DNA of 64,000 nt from Undaria pinnatifida (GCA_012845835.1 JABAKD010000007.1:5905358-5969357), one strand, 5' to 3'. Shown: positions 44,795 through 55,552, numbered from the stretch's first letter. Notes: generated by a model from the letters alone, not told the origin. Numbers and translations are program-made.

Positions 44795-45900
44795 TCATTG
44801 GACGCGTTCTGCGATAGAGGTAGCTAGCGCTTTTCGTCTCAATTGGTCTCTGAAAGACGGGGCTCCTTAGTAGTTCACCCCAGATTGTCAGAAATGTGCC
44901 TCTTTTTTAATGGAAGATTCTTGTTGTACACCTAGGGCATTGGTGTTTCATCTCCGGTCTAACAGTTTTGTATTTTTCCGAATTAATTCTTTAGTTAAGG
45001 CCATTTATTATGCAGTCGGATTCCGCCAGTCGAAAACGGCCCTTTTCGACTGGACTTTTTTTCGACTGGATTCTTCTGGTCCTTCTTCTTATCGTCAGTC
45101 AAATCGATTTTATAGTTTTTGTTCTCCTCCTAGATGCGGCTGGTGTGAGGAAGTACTGCTGTACAGCAGTCGAAATCGGTTGACAGCTCTGTGCTTCGCG
45201 CTTTCTTCGCAAGCAACGGCTCGGCGAACCCTCGTCCCAGATAGTTGGTGATTTTGGGCTTAGCCGAAAGCCGACAAAGCTACGTGCGTGGAGTTGCACT
45301 CAGCCGAGAGCCGCCAAAGCTACAGTAGTAGCTGCAGCCGTTGTTGGCAGAATGGGATCGAGATCGCGCGCTGCTGCCGTCGTGTGATACACGATGCTGG
45401 CGAGCAAAATTAGGAATGCGCCACGTTGACTTGCTGCGAGAAGCTACAGCTGCGATAGCCGCGCCAGCGTCAGCGCCTTGTATGATACCGCAGTGTGGTA
45501 CCTGGTATGGGTGTGTGGCCGTGTGGCCGTGTGGGTGTGTGTGTTTGGTGGGATGAGCAATGCTATCGGCGAAAAATAACGTATAAAACTTTTTCGACTG
45601 AGTTTTTCGACTGGAGGATCCAGTCGAAAAAATCGACTTTGTCGACTGGATTCGCCAGTCGGAATTACCAGTCGAAAATAGTTGAGTCGAAAAAGCCCTT
45701 TTTTTCGACTGTGTAAGAAAGCCCGATTTAGGCTTCAGCCGGAAAAGGCCGTTTTCGACTGAAAAATCCGACTGCGTAAGAAATGGCCTAACACATAACT
45801 GTTTCAACCTCCTAGAATGCGGAACTCAGAGAAGCCGTGGTCCAGGGCTATTTCAACTTAAGAAGTTGGCTGTTAAAAAGAGGGTGTACATATATACATA
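44795..45900 (+). repeat. R5 repeat, copy 2 interrupted by a MITE
   Basis: 44795-44998 and 45789-45900 correspond to the complement of 25895-26215. The uninterrupted copy shows the site before the 44999-45788 insertion. Confidence 0.6.
44999..45788. mobile_element. PIF/Harbinger-like MITE with TCGACTG motifs
   Basis: Begins GGCCATTTATTATGCAGTCG and ends CGACTGCGTAAGAAATGGCC, with inverted similarity extending about 50 bp. TAA flanks both ends (44996-44998, 45789-45791). A 3-bp TWA target duplication and GG-starting ends are characteristic of PIF/Harbinger elements. Subterminal regions hold many copies of TTTTCGACTG and its complement CAGTCGAAAA, a plausible binding-site array. The 175-residue frame inside has no transposase motif, so the element is nonautonomous. 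Confidence 0.75.
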
Positions 45901-46320
45901 CGTACATGAGGTTCCTCTTCAGGAACTATCGATCGATCTATCAATTATGTGTTGTTTAACTTGCGGCCTTTTCTTTGCAATCTTTTTGCGTCATATTTTT
46001 CACAACACTTATCGTCGTTTGTTTTGTTCTTTTTCTTTGTTTTCCCATTGTCATTGGGTTTTTTTCCTCGTACTTTTTTTTATTCTTTTTGTTCCCATCG
46101 TGCATGACTTGCTTTGTTGTGTTCTCGCGCCCATTGCTCTGATAGCGTTTTCCTTGTTTTACAACCTGCTTGATGAATTGCGAGTGTTTGTTTACTCTGT
46201 TTCACAGTCCGTGGCTCCAGAATTTGTATGTCTCTCCGATGAACATTCAGCTAGGCCCCTGGGTGTTGCACTGATTGATGATCGTTTTTGAAAATCCATT
46301 ACATACTTTTTCCATATTTT
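45901..46320 (+). CDS. hypothetical hydrophobic protein fragment, paralogue of 55553-55867
   Basis: A T-rich frame (reading 45866-46291) encodes three or more hydrophobic stretches rich in Phe and Leu. Comparison with 55553-55867 gives a shared pattern: GLFFAIFLRHIFHNTYRR against GLFFPILLQHILQSTRRF, and DELRVFVYSVS against DDLRLFSLRWF. The pattern could be a decayed membrane-protein family or parallel T-rich composition. The segment follows R5 directly. Start codon not decided. Confidence 0.3.
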
Positions 46321-46439
46321 TTTTCGAAGGCACACTGGTGGGGGTCCTTCCAACGCACACTGTGTCGGGCCCCTGCCAACGCACACTGAAGTGCGTCCCG
46401 GGGGGGGGGTTCAGGGGGGGGTGCGTCGCCCCCCCCCTA

Positions 46440-47590
46440 CACTTCCAGTAGCATCCAAGCACCGTTCGGCTGCCCCGCCAACCCAGCGCTGGTGGTAAAT
46501 TTTGGGAAACACACAAATCAACACCAACACACACTGCACTGCTAGTAGCATCCAAGCACCGTTCGGCTGCCCTGCCAACCCAGCGCTGGTGGTGCATTTT
46601 GGGACACACACACCAACAACAACACACACTACACTGTTATAGTAGCATCAAAGCGCCGTTCGGCCGCCCTGCCAACCCAGCGCTCGTGGTGCATGCGCTG
46701 GAGCGTTTGTTGGGACACACACACCAACAACAACAATACACACTACACTGTTATAGTAGCATCAAAGCACCGTTCGGCCGCCCTGCCAACCCAGCGCTCG
46801 TGGTGCATGCGCTGGAGCGTTTGTGCCTCTGCTGCTCGATCCTGCCCGTGCGGGGCATTTGGGACAACGAACTTAAACACAACACACACCAAAATCATTC
46901 CACTTCGTTGTGCTCTGGGCTGCGGACAAAAAATCCCCTCCCAAAAATCCCGCCTCGTCCTTATAACACCATGAAATTCAAATGGCCGCGCTTCAAGCTT
47001 TAAATCAAACAACGCTACAATCTACACCCTGGCACGCAAACAACCTCGCACCGCTGGTGGTGCATTTTGGGACTCACACACACCAACACCAACACACACA
47101 CTGCTAGTAACATCCAAGCACCGTTCGGCTGCCCTGCCAACCCAGCGCTGGTGGTGCATTATGGGACACACAATAACAACACACACGACACTGCTATAAA
47201 TAGTAGCATCCAAGCACCGTTCGGCTGCCCTGCCAACCCAGCGCTCGTGGTGCATGCGGTGGAACGTTTGCGCCTCTGCTGTTCGATCCTGCCCGTGCGG
47301 GGGCATTTGGGACAACGAACACAACACACACCACAATCATTTCACTTCATTGTGCCCTGGGCTGCGGACAAAAAATCCCTTCCCAAAAGTACCGCCTCGC
47401 CCTTACAGAACCATAAAGTTCATACGGCCGCGCTTTAAATCAACGGCGCTACGAACTACACCCTGGCACGCAAACAACCTCGCAGCGCACACCGCACACC
47501 CTCTATTTCTGTCAACCTCGCAGCGGACACCGCACACCCTCTATTTCTATTCCTCGTCGGATACACCGCGCTCCTCGGCGTTGCGCTGAA
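46440..47590. repeat. tandem array A (nested units)
   Basis: A ~50-bp motif (GCACCGTTCGGCTGCC, CCAACCCAGCGCTGGTGGTG) occurs about six times (46460, 46555, 46650, 46765, 47120, 47215) with variable CA-rich spacers containing ACACACACCAACA. A larger ~440-bp unit repeats too: GCCTCTGCTG, CCTGCCCGTGCGGGG, GGGACAACGAAC, CTGCGGACAAAAAATCCC and CCCTGGCACGCAAACAACCT appear at 46825-47045 and 47268-47485. On the minus strand each small unit reads MHHxRWVGRAAERCLDAT. Confidence 0.85.
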
Positions 47591-48101
47591 ACTTTTGCGC
47601 CTCTGCTGTTCGATCCTGCACGTGTGGTCTGCGTGTCTGCGTGCGGCGGCGACTGCGTCCTTCAGTTCGGCTGCTGCATACTTTCTCTCGCTGGTTCCTG
47701 TCGAAGCTCATCCCCGCCGCGTGCTGTGGGTGTCTGCTACGAGCCTCTTCGCTCGTTCTAGGCTCCTCCTTCTCGGCAGCTGCGTGTTCTTCGCCCTCTT
47801 CAAACCTTACGGCGTACCACCTCCTCGTGCTGTGGCGGAATGTCTGCACGCACACCATGCAGCGGAACGTCCCTACAGCAGATCGGTATCTTGACGACTG
47901 GGGAGACCAACTCTTCCGATACACATTCACAGGGCTCTCTCTGTGTGGAACATACATGTGTAGCGCAGCAGTACTCCTGTTTGTTTGCGTGTGTAGGATA
48001 CGCGTACGTGTTCGAACCTGCCATACTGCCTCACCTTCCTCCAGCGCGCCTGCGGTACAAATCCCTTCCATCATATGTGAATGCAGGTGTGTACATGGCA
48101 C
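47547..48101 (-). CDS. hypothetical 184-residue Glu/Arg-rich open frame
   Basis: The frame is hydrophilic and charged (EEGEEHAAAEKEEPRTSEEA) and ends HVQDRTAEAQKFQRNAEERG. The last part matches HGQDRTAEAQTFHRMHHERW found in minus-strand frames of array A, so the array may have arisen from the 3' part of this gene. The N-terminal third lies in array B. A competing plus-strand frame of similar length is hydrophobic and repeat-driven. Coding status is uncertain. Confidence 0.3.
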   Translation of the reverse strand: MPCTHLHSHMMEGICTAGALEEGEAVWQVRTRTRILHTQTNRSTAALHMYVPHRESPVNVYRKSWSPQSSRYRSAVGTFRCMVCVQTFRHSTRRWYAVRFEEGEEHAAAEKEEPRTSEEARSRHPQHAAGMSFDRNQREKVCSSRTEGRSRRRTQTRRPHVQDRTAEAQKFQRNAEERGVSDEE

Positions 48102-48530
48102 TGCTTATACGCTGCGCACACAGCACGGTCACAGCAGTGTGTGTATGTACCGCGGTGTGCACACAGCTCTCGCTGTGTGTAGCACATAGTCTACATGTGT
48201 AGCGCAGCAGTACTCCTGTGTGTTAGCGTGAGTAGGATGCGCGTACGTGTTCGAAACTGCCATACTACCTCACCTTCCTCCAGCGTTCCTGCGGTACAAA
48301 TCCCTTCCATCACTTGTGTATGCAGGTGTGTACAGCGGTGTGCCCACAGCTCTCGCTGTCTGTGGGTTTAGTACACATACATGTTTTTGACATGTGTAGC
48401 GCAGCAGTACTCCTGTGTTTTTGCGTGTGCAGGATACGCGTACGTGTTCGAACCTGCCATACTACCTCACCTTCCTCCAGCGTTCCTGCGGTACAAATCT
48501 CTTCCATCACATATGTATGCATCATCTCTT
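47950..48530. repeat. tandem array B (three ~200-bp units)
   Basis: Three diverged copies start near 47956, 48195 and 48393. Each has ATGTGTAGCGCAGCAGTACT, GATACGCGTACGTGTTCGAA, CTCACCTTCCTCCAGCG and GCGGTACAAATC in order. Spacers carry GCACACAGCTCTCGCTGTG. Units differ by about 20-40 bp in length. Confidence 0.85.
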
Positions 48531-48720
48531 ATGTATGTAGTAGTCTAGACTATGCGCCTCCAGCTACGGCTGTGCGTCCTGTAACAAGTGTTCGTGTCTT
48601 TCAGTACGTTACATCCTACACCAGGTACCTGCGTACAACGTAACCCATGCGCACATTGTCATCACACCATGCGGCCTTCCCCGACAAATTCTGCTGTTCT
48701 CTTTACCTGTTACAGGGGAC

Positions 48721-48830
48721 TAAGTACGAGCATCCTATCGGTGACATTCTCCGCCTCAAAGCGAAAGTCGCCAACTAAGTACGAGCATCCTATCGGTGAC
48801 ATTCTCCGCCTCAAAGCGAAAGTCGCCAAC
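48721..48830. repeat. tandem array C (two 55-bp units)
   Basis: Two identical 55-bp units (TAAGTACGAGCATCCTATCG ... AAAGTCGCCAAC) at 48721-48775 and 48776-48830. The perfect identity suggests a recent duplication. Confidence 0.95.
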
Positions 48831-48839
48831 TAAACACAT

Positions 48840-49150
48840 CGCCACTCCCGACGATCGCCAAGTGCTTTCTTGCGCAACTGCGTCAAACGTGACAAACATT
48901 CAGCCACTCCCGACGATCGCCAAGTGCCTTCTTGCGCAACTGCGTCAAGTGTGACAAACATTCAGCCACTCCCGACCATCGCCAAGTGCCTTCTCGCGCA
49001 GTCCAGTGTGAAAAAACATTCAGCCACTCCCGACGATCGCCAAGTGACTTTTCGCGCAGTCAAATATGACAAAACATTCCGCCACTCCCGACGATCGTCA
49101 AGTGCCTTCTCGCGCAGCGAACCACTAGTCAAGCGTGACAAAACACTCCT
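48840..49150. repeat. tandem array D (five ~58-62-bp units)
   Basis: Five units share CACTCCCGACGATCGCCAAG, then CTTCTCGCGCAG or CTTCTTGCGCAA, then TGACAAAACATTC. The fourth and fifth units are shorter or more diverged. It begins about 10 bp after array C. No frame spans all units with constant phase. Confidence 0.9.
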
Positions 49151-49555
49151 CCACTTAAAACCAAAAAGCACTTGACTAGACTGAACATGAATTGTTTTAG
49201 GGTGAACACAATCAGCCGGTCTACGGTAGTGGTCACCTTCGAATGCTATCACTAGCGTCTGGTCCTTGAGTTTGGCTCCCACCGGATGAGGTTTTGAATA
49301 TATTTGAAAATTAATTGCAAGAAAATCAAACCACTTCGAATCAACAAAATGTGGAGAGAGCGTGGTGGGTAGGAGCGATTCGACGCGAGTCGGCGAGGGA
49401 AGAAAGTCTTACAGCCTCTCGTGATTGATATGAAGGCACGCACCGTAGTAGGAACGGCGGAGGAGGGATCGCTATTTGGCCCCGGATCGGAGTGTTTTTT
49501 AAATCATTTCATCCCGATGACGTCATTAGGGGCCACTCATTGGTATTTTATCAAA
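49151..49555. other. no feature recognised
   Basis: Sequence between the tandem arrays and the next FB element. CGGTCTACGGTAG at 49214 resembles the start of the dispersed repeat at 10697, but the similarity does not extend. Confidence 0.4.
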
Positions 49556-49691
49556 AATGAAAATAAATCCCAGCTGTGAGATCGAAGAGTTCGTCGAAAC
49601 TCATCTTTGCAACAAGCTGTGTGTGATACTCCGATCGCGCGTATTACGAGTTGTGTGTCCTCATTAAGGATATAGGTCATTGTAGTGTATT

Positions 49692-49721
49692 TCCTGTGGG
49701 TTAGGGTTTGGGTTAGGGTTA
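49692..49721 (+). repeat. short interstitial telomere-like repeat
   Basis: GGGTTAGGGTTTGGGTTAGG followed by GTTAG: about four units of TTAGGG/TTTGGG type. It sits in the unique segment between the FB head and R2, not at a chromosome end. Confidence 0.8.
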
Positions 49722-50057
49722 GTGTCATCAATTGTGATTTTAAATACAATAAATTGTAGGACACCCGACAGCGAGAAAAGTGCCACCATAATAAATGCGA
49801 TGAAGAAAAAACAAACACTGCCTACAAATTCTTAAGAACATGTATAGTATGCAGTACGAATACGTACAGGGAACACTTCATTATTGTTAGTCCATATATT
49901 TGACCGTCGATGTACTGAACAATCTTCGGGCCGCGTCTCTTCTCTATGAGGTGTGTGAGGAGCTTTAGTTGTCTTTTTCAAGCAAGCGGTTGCGTTGACA
50001 TATACTTCCTGGCTTGATGTAAAGGAAAGGAACACCACTCAGTCATAATCTACTACA

Positions 50058-50326
50058 GACCAAGGCTACGGTAGGGGGGGTACCCCCATTTTCACTGGTG
50101 TGTTTGAGCCACTCGCACGAGTGACTCTGTACCCCACGAGTAAGGATGGTTTAGGCACTTGTTTTGGCGCAGCTTAGATCACCTTTGCATCGCGGATTGA
50201 TTTCGTCAATGTAAAACATGAAGAAAACGTAAGATCTCGTAGGAACAAAGGGGTTACTCGCGCGAGTGACCCCTAGCCACTGAAATAGAAGGCCCAAAAG
50301 GGGACCCCCCTACCGTAGCCTGGGTC
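50058..50326. mobile_element. MITE-A, copy 2 with target duplication
   Basis: Ends GACCAAGGCTACGGTAGGGG and CCCCTACCGTAGCCTGGGTC are inverted repeats. TACA flanks both ends (50054-50057, 50327-50330). The uninterrupted target can be read in the R2 copies at 1 and 30179 (CATGCTCTAGCGTGTAGTAG near 30415), where a single TACA complement is present. The 269-bp element encodes nothing. Confidence 0.85.
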
Positions 50327-52440
50327 TACACGCTAGAGCATGTTTTCATGAGCACCACTAACGAGAGCACCGGACATGGACGTGACATTTACAGGACCAC
50401 AACGTCGACGACAGTGGGGAGAAAACCGGGCGAATAATCGTGCACTAGATACTAACAATGTGAAAAAGAAGTGTACAGACAGCTGTGTTAACACTGCGGT
50501 AGACCACACTACCGACCTAGTACGCAGGGTATTTCGTGCCTCCGACCGTTTGCACGATCGCCTGGCAACCTCTACCAAACGCAGTAGCATATGCCTTAGG
50601 AAGTAAAGTCGCCCTCGCGTTGGATCGGTGTGACATCGCATGCCCACGTCACCTCGCTTGGTGTATCTAAAGATGTAAATCTGTCTTAGATTTGGCCACC
50701 TCAGAGCCCCACATCGGCACAGTAAATATCATGGGCGTAAAGACGTAAATTTGAGACAATAATAATGTTAAAAGGATGCACCGACAAATATGATAAAATT
50801 GCAGTAAACCACACTACCAACTTATTACGTTCGGTATTCCTTGCATACCGTCTGAATGATCGCCTCCCAACCTATGCCTGGCCAGGTATGACTTACAAAG
50901 TAAAGTGATTGAACGCGTGTACATTAAGCGTCCCTTTCAAAACACTAACAATTCGCATTTCTTCCTCTCGTGCCCAATGGCGGTGACATTGCATGACCAC
51001 ATCACCTCGCGTGTTGTATTTCGCAATTTGTATCTCTTTCTTCCATTTAGCGATGACAGAAAATATTGGTAACTACATGCTTGTACCTATCTTCTATTGA
51101 AAAATTCTATATTTCGATCCATGTAAAAAAATATGTTCTGAAGCTTTCAACACGTTGTTTACTACACCTAAAAATTTGGTTGCATACTACATGACATCAT
51201 TATGTATCAGCAAACCTTTTAGAATGATAAACATGACTAGGCGGGTGGTGTCTTCTTGCTACAACCGTCAGATTCGTCCCTTTCAATGGTGTAACATTCC
51301 CGCGAAGGTATTGAAATGCCCCCCCACCCCCCTCAATCGCTCTTGTTCAAACGCCCCACTTAAAATCCGTAAACTCCAACTCATCTCCGCACTCCCACCC
51401 CCTCCCTCTTCCCTTTGTTTCCCCCTCAGTTTGTTCAAACTCGCCGCATTCAATCGAATTCGGCCACAGGAATAAACACTTATACGCAAGTGATATCACG
51501 TTATTATCTTTCTAGCCATCCATGACGTAGCTTTCATTAACCCCCCCCCCCCCCCCCGCGCCAACGCCCACTCCTTCCCCACACCCCGCACGATCGCCCA
51601 GACCCAGCACCGCGCGTATAGCAAGCCCCTACATATTATATGAATTATACGCGCAATCGGAGTATCACACACAACGTTGCCAAGATGAGTTTTGACCTAG
51701 TCCTTGATGTCATAGCTGGAGTGTAATTAAATATTTCACGTAACCTAGCCCTTTTGAAAACCCTTTCCCCCCCCTTTCCCCGCCTTTTTCTTTTCCACGC
51801 TCTATCTTGCTCAAGCGCTCAGCTTAATATAGAAATCCACCAGATTAATAAACACTTCCACGCCCTGGATATCACTTCATTACCTTTTCAGAGCCGTCCA
51901 TGCCGCTGCTGAAATTCCCACCCTCCCCCGCATCCAACGCCCCCTCGTTCCCCACCATCCGCACCATCGTCTAGACCTAGCACCACGCCCACAGCAAACC
52001 CCTACATCTGATCTATGCGACCTGAAGCCCTCCGCCCCCCCCCCTCCCCGGACTCCCCCCCCCTCCCCAACAAGAAGGATTGATAATTTCCACGCACTAA
52101 TTAAGCTGCCTCACCTGTCCCCCCCCCCCCCCTCCTTCCCCCCCGCCACCCTCTTTATCAAGATCAGGCCCGCACGTGCTTGATACCTCCGCCCACCCGT
52201 CACCAGATATTGGACTTACAGGATTCACTCGATAAACTGATGCATTTCCTTCCACAGCTGTCAGATTTTGTCCCCCTCAGAAACGGTTTTATATTTTCTG
52301 CCCACAGACTGCCTAACATACTCTGTAGACCATGATAGCTACACAACGCGTAATCGCGCGATCGGGGCGCATCACACACCGCTTGCAAAGAAGAGTTTCG
52401 ACAAATATTCGATCTCACAGCCGCTGTGTGATTTAATTTT

Positions 52441-53149
52441 TATACTAGATACGAGCATTAAAATTCCGTTATGTCTTGGTCTCACGGCTGTTCAAAATGT
52501 TGACTGCCGAAACGAAATTGTTTTCGACCTCGACGATCGTCTTCAAGCACAACCCCTCACTGCGGCTGGCAGGTTATTTTTCAGACAAATCGCAGGTAAC
52601 CCGTGGTCAACCAAGAAGAACACGAGCCCCCACCTGGCGGCCTGTGAACCTGGGTGCGGTGTGCCTGGTTTTCGTGTGACCAGAAAAGGGAAAAATCTAC
52701 ATAATTTCAAGCGCGCTAAGTCGCGAATATTTGTGCCTGTGTAGCTTCTGGGACTTGCCCAGGGCATCGATTGAACACCTGTACATTTATTGTTGTAGGC
52801 CCAACACCAGAGGCGCGTGAAGTTTTTCGTTTGATGCGCAGACGACTGAACCACAGTACTACTGTTATTCGCCATGATAGTTGGCGGCATGATTAGCCAC
52901 TTGTTATACGCGGATTAATGCAGAATAGTACACAAATCATTAAAGGCTATCTATCATTAAACATTGGTGGTATGCCCTGAACGTAGTAACGTAAGTTTAT
53001 AGACGAAAAACGTCGAGGACTTTTGATCGGTGGTGCTTTTTTATTTGAAGTGAAATAATGAACCCGGGCATGAGCACAGCGGTCACCCCCGCCGCATCGT
53101 CAAATAAATACGAAGCTTGGACGTCGAAATACATACAAATATATGTAAA
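52441..53149. other. no feature recognised
   Basis: Frames at 52268-52744 and 52543-52890 overlap on opposite strands and include FB terminus sequence in their 5' parts. I see no supportable gene. Confidence 0.4.
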
Positions 53150-53390
53150 CATTCTGGCTGTGAGATCGAAGATTGCATGGAACCCAACCATTTTTGCAAA
53201 ATGTGTGCGAAACTCGGTTCGCTCGTAGTACTTGGCGTGTGTCATCGTTGAGGATTTAGGTCAGCGACTCCCGTTATAAATTACCTCTACCAGGTTCTAC
53301 ATGGTAATGATGTTACTCAATATGTACACGGAAATATTTAGTAATAATGCCGTTTATCAGGCGGGCAAAATCTGGCGACTGTGGAATACA
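53150..53390 (+). repeat. FB head, highly diverged copy
   Basis: GGCTGTGAGATCGAAGATTG, GGCGTGTGTCATC, GAGGATTTAGGTCAGCGACT, CCAGGTTCTACATGGTAATG and GGCAAAATCTGGCGACTGTG follow the order of the FB head and arm, but with many substitutions. It lies directly before a well-conserved FB head, so two age classes of the family are side by side. Confidence 0.65.
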
Positions 53391-53399
53391 CCAGTTTAA

Positions 53400-54960
53400 A
53401 AAATATATAAAAAAAATACACTCCAGCTGTGAGATCGAATATTTTTTCGAAATTCATCTTTGCAAGCTGTGTGTGATACTCCGATCGCGCGTATTACTGG
53501 TTGTGTGTCCTCATTAAGCATTTGGGTCGGCGACTCCCCTGGCAACTACAGTGTAGCTATCAGGGTCAACAGGGTGATGTAATGCAGTCTGTGCGCGGAA
53601 GCTATAAACCCCGTTTCTGAGGGGGACAAAATCTGACAGCTGTGAAAGGAAATGCATCAGTTTATCAAGCGAATACTGTACGTCGAATATCCGGTGAGGG
53701 GAGGGCGGCGTATTGAATGACGTGGAGGGCTGATGGTGATGAAAAGGGGGGCGGGAGGGGTGGAGGGGCGGGAGGGGACGGGTGTGAAAGGTCATCTTGT
53801 GCGTGGAAACTATAATTTATCCTTGTGGTGGAGGGGGGGGGGTAATGTGTCGGAGGGGGCGGGAGGCGGGGGGGAGAGGCTTTCTTAGGTCGCATAGATG
53901 TAGGGGTTTGCTATACGCGTGGTACTAGGTTTAGGCGATGGTGCGGGTGGTCGGGAAAGAGGGAGCGTTGGGAGTGGGGGTGGGTGGGAATAGCAGCAGC
54001 GGCATGGACGGCTGTTACGCGATAGCGAGGCGATGTCCAGGGCGTGGAAGTGTTTATTACTCTGACGGATTTCAAAATTTTGGTGGGGCGTTTAAGCAAG
54101 AAAAGCGATGAAAAAAAAAAAAAAAAAGAAGGGGTGGGGGGGGGTGGGGGCGGGGAGGGAGGGTGTTCAAGAGGTTTTGGTCACATATAATATTAAAAGA
54201 GTCATATGAAAAATACACTCCAGCGATGAGATCAAGTATTTGGTCGACACTAATGTTCGCAACATTATGTGTGATCCTCCGATTGCGCGTATCAATGATA
54301 TATGTACGGGATTGCTATACGCGCGGTGCTTGGTCTAGGCGATCGTGCGGATGGTGGGAAAGAAGGGGGCGTTAGACGGGGGAAGGGGTGATAAATGAAA
54401 GCTACGTCATGGATGGTTATAAAGTTAATGACGTGATATCAATTGCTTAAAAGTGTTTATTACGCTGGCCGATTCCGATGGTAAGTGGGGCGTTTGAACG
54501 AACTTGGCGGGGAACAAAAGGGGGGGGGGGGGGGGGGGAGGGCGGAGATGAGTTGGAGCTACAGCATGGATGGCTAGATGGATAAAGAGATGATATCAGC
54601 TGGCTGGTAGTGTTTACTACTCTGGCAGATTTTGATTCCAGGTGGGGCATTTAAACAAGAAGAGGGATCAGGGGGCGGGGGGGCGAGAGGCAATCAATAT
54701 GTGCGCGGAAACTATAAATCCTTGAAGGTGACGAATCTGACGGCTGCAGCAAGAAGACACCCCATTGTATCACCCGCCTGGTAATGCCTATTTTTCTAGA
54801 AGGTTTGCTGTGACATGTAGTATGCAACCCAGTTCTTAGGTTTAGTAAACAACGAGTTAATAGCTTTATTATTTGTTTTTGTACATGGATCGAAAGATAA
54901 ATATTTCAATCGATAGGTACAATCATGTAGATACCATTCTATGTAGATACCATTTTGTTA
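53400..54960 (+). mobile_element. FB element, G-rich arm with three modules, one terminus
   Basis: Head at 53410, arm, then modules at 54000-54095, 54395-54500 and 54560-54660, with an internal half-head (CTCCAGCGATGAGATCAAG) at 54218-54290. The AT segment (GTACATGGATCGAAAGATAA, CAATCGATAGGTACAATCAT) ends it. R2 is missing. It matches the layout of 28205-29710 throughout. Confidence 0.8.
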
Positions 54961-55552
54961 TATGTAGTCTATATAGGTGTATAGTAGTATCCAGAATGTA
55001 TTAATCGTATGGCAGGTGAGGGGACGGGGGGGTGTTCAAGCGAGGGGGTGTGGAGGGGGTGGAGTTTGTGGGGCGGGAACAAGGGGTAGGTCGCCAAAAT
55101 GAATGGGAGTTTACTGCACGCATGAATACTAGTAGAATATAGTGTGCGCGGGGGTGTGTGGAACTTGAAGACAATTTTGGATCAATTGTGGAGATGCTGC
55201 ATGCATGGCTGGACAAGATAAAGCATTTTTTCATATCTTCTTCTGTCGTGTATGTAGCGTTTGCAACTCTCGCAATTTGTTTTCGGGCTGTGGGAGAGGG
55301 GTTATCAAGGGGAAGCGGGGGGTAGGCGGAGGTGGACGGGCGGAAAAAAAATTACCTGCATGATGATGCTGAATGCACACACCCAAGATGTCCACGATAA
55401 ATTATTCAGTGAATGGGAGCAATATGCTGGATGTAACGTTGTATGTACGTTATTAGTGATGTCAACAACAGTGGTGTTCTGATTCCCGTCTAATATGTAC
55501 TTGCCACATACATACCTCTCTATTTGTTGAGGCGAACTATAACATACTTTTT
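54961..55552. other. no gene recognised; G-rich stretches
   Basis: GGTGAGGGGACGGGGGGGTG at 55013 recalls an FB linker, but no module follows. Frames on both strands at 55261-55559 show no motif. Confidence 0.4.

Larger units (their letters stand above)
49556..52440. mobile_element. FB element, long copy with both termini and R2
   Basis: Left head 49567-49675 is followed by about 160 bp of other sequence including telomere-like repeats. R2 follows in complement (about 49917-51010, interrupted by MITE-A), then an AT segment (51085-51180) and a C-rich arm with modules at 51345-51400, 51435-51540 and 51805-51915. An internal half-head lies at 51650-51722 and the inverted head at 52320-52440. This is the only copy in the window with two termini and the R2 core, about 2.6 kb without the MITE. 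No long protein is encoded. Confidence 0.8.

Noticed and set aside
47641-48189. 182-residue plus-strand frame
   Set aside because: Half of it lies in tandem array B, its composition follows the repeat, and it competes with an opposite-strand frame of equal length.
48721-49150. Regular short repeats resembling a CRISPR array
   Set aside because: Arrays C and D are directly abutting tandem units of 55-62 bp without unique spacers, in a eukaryotic context with no cas genes.
49692-49721. Chromosome end
   Set aside because: Only about four telomere-like units with ordinary repeat sequence continuing on both sides.
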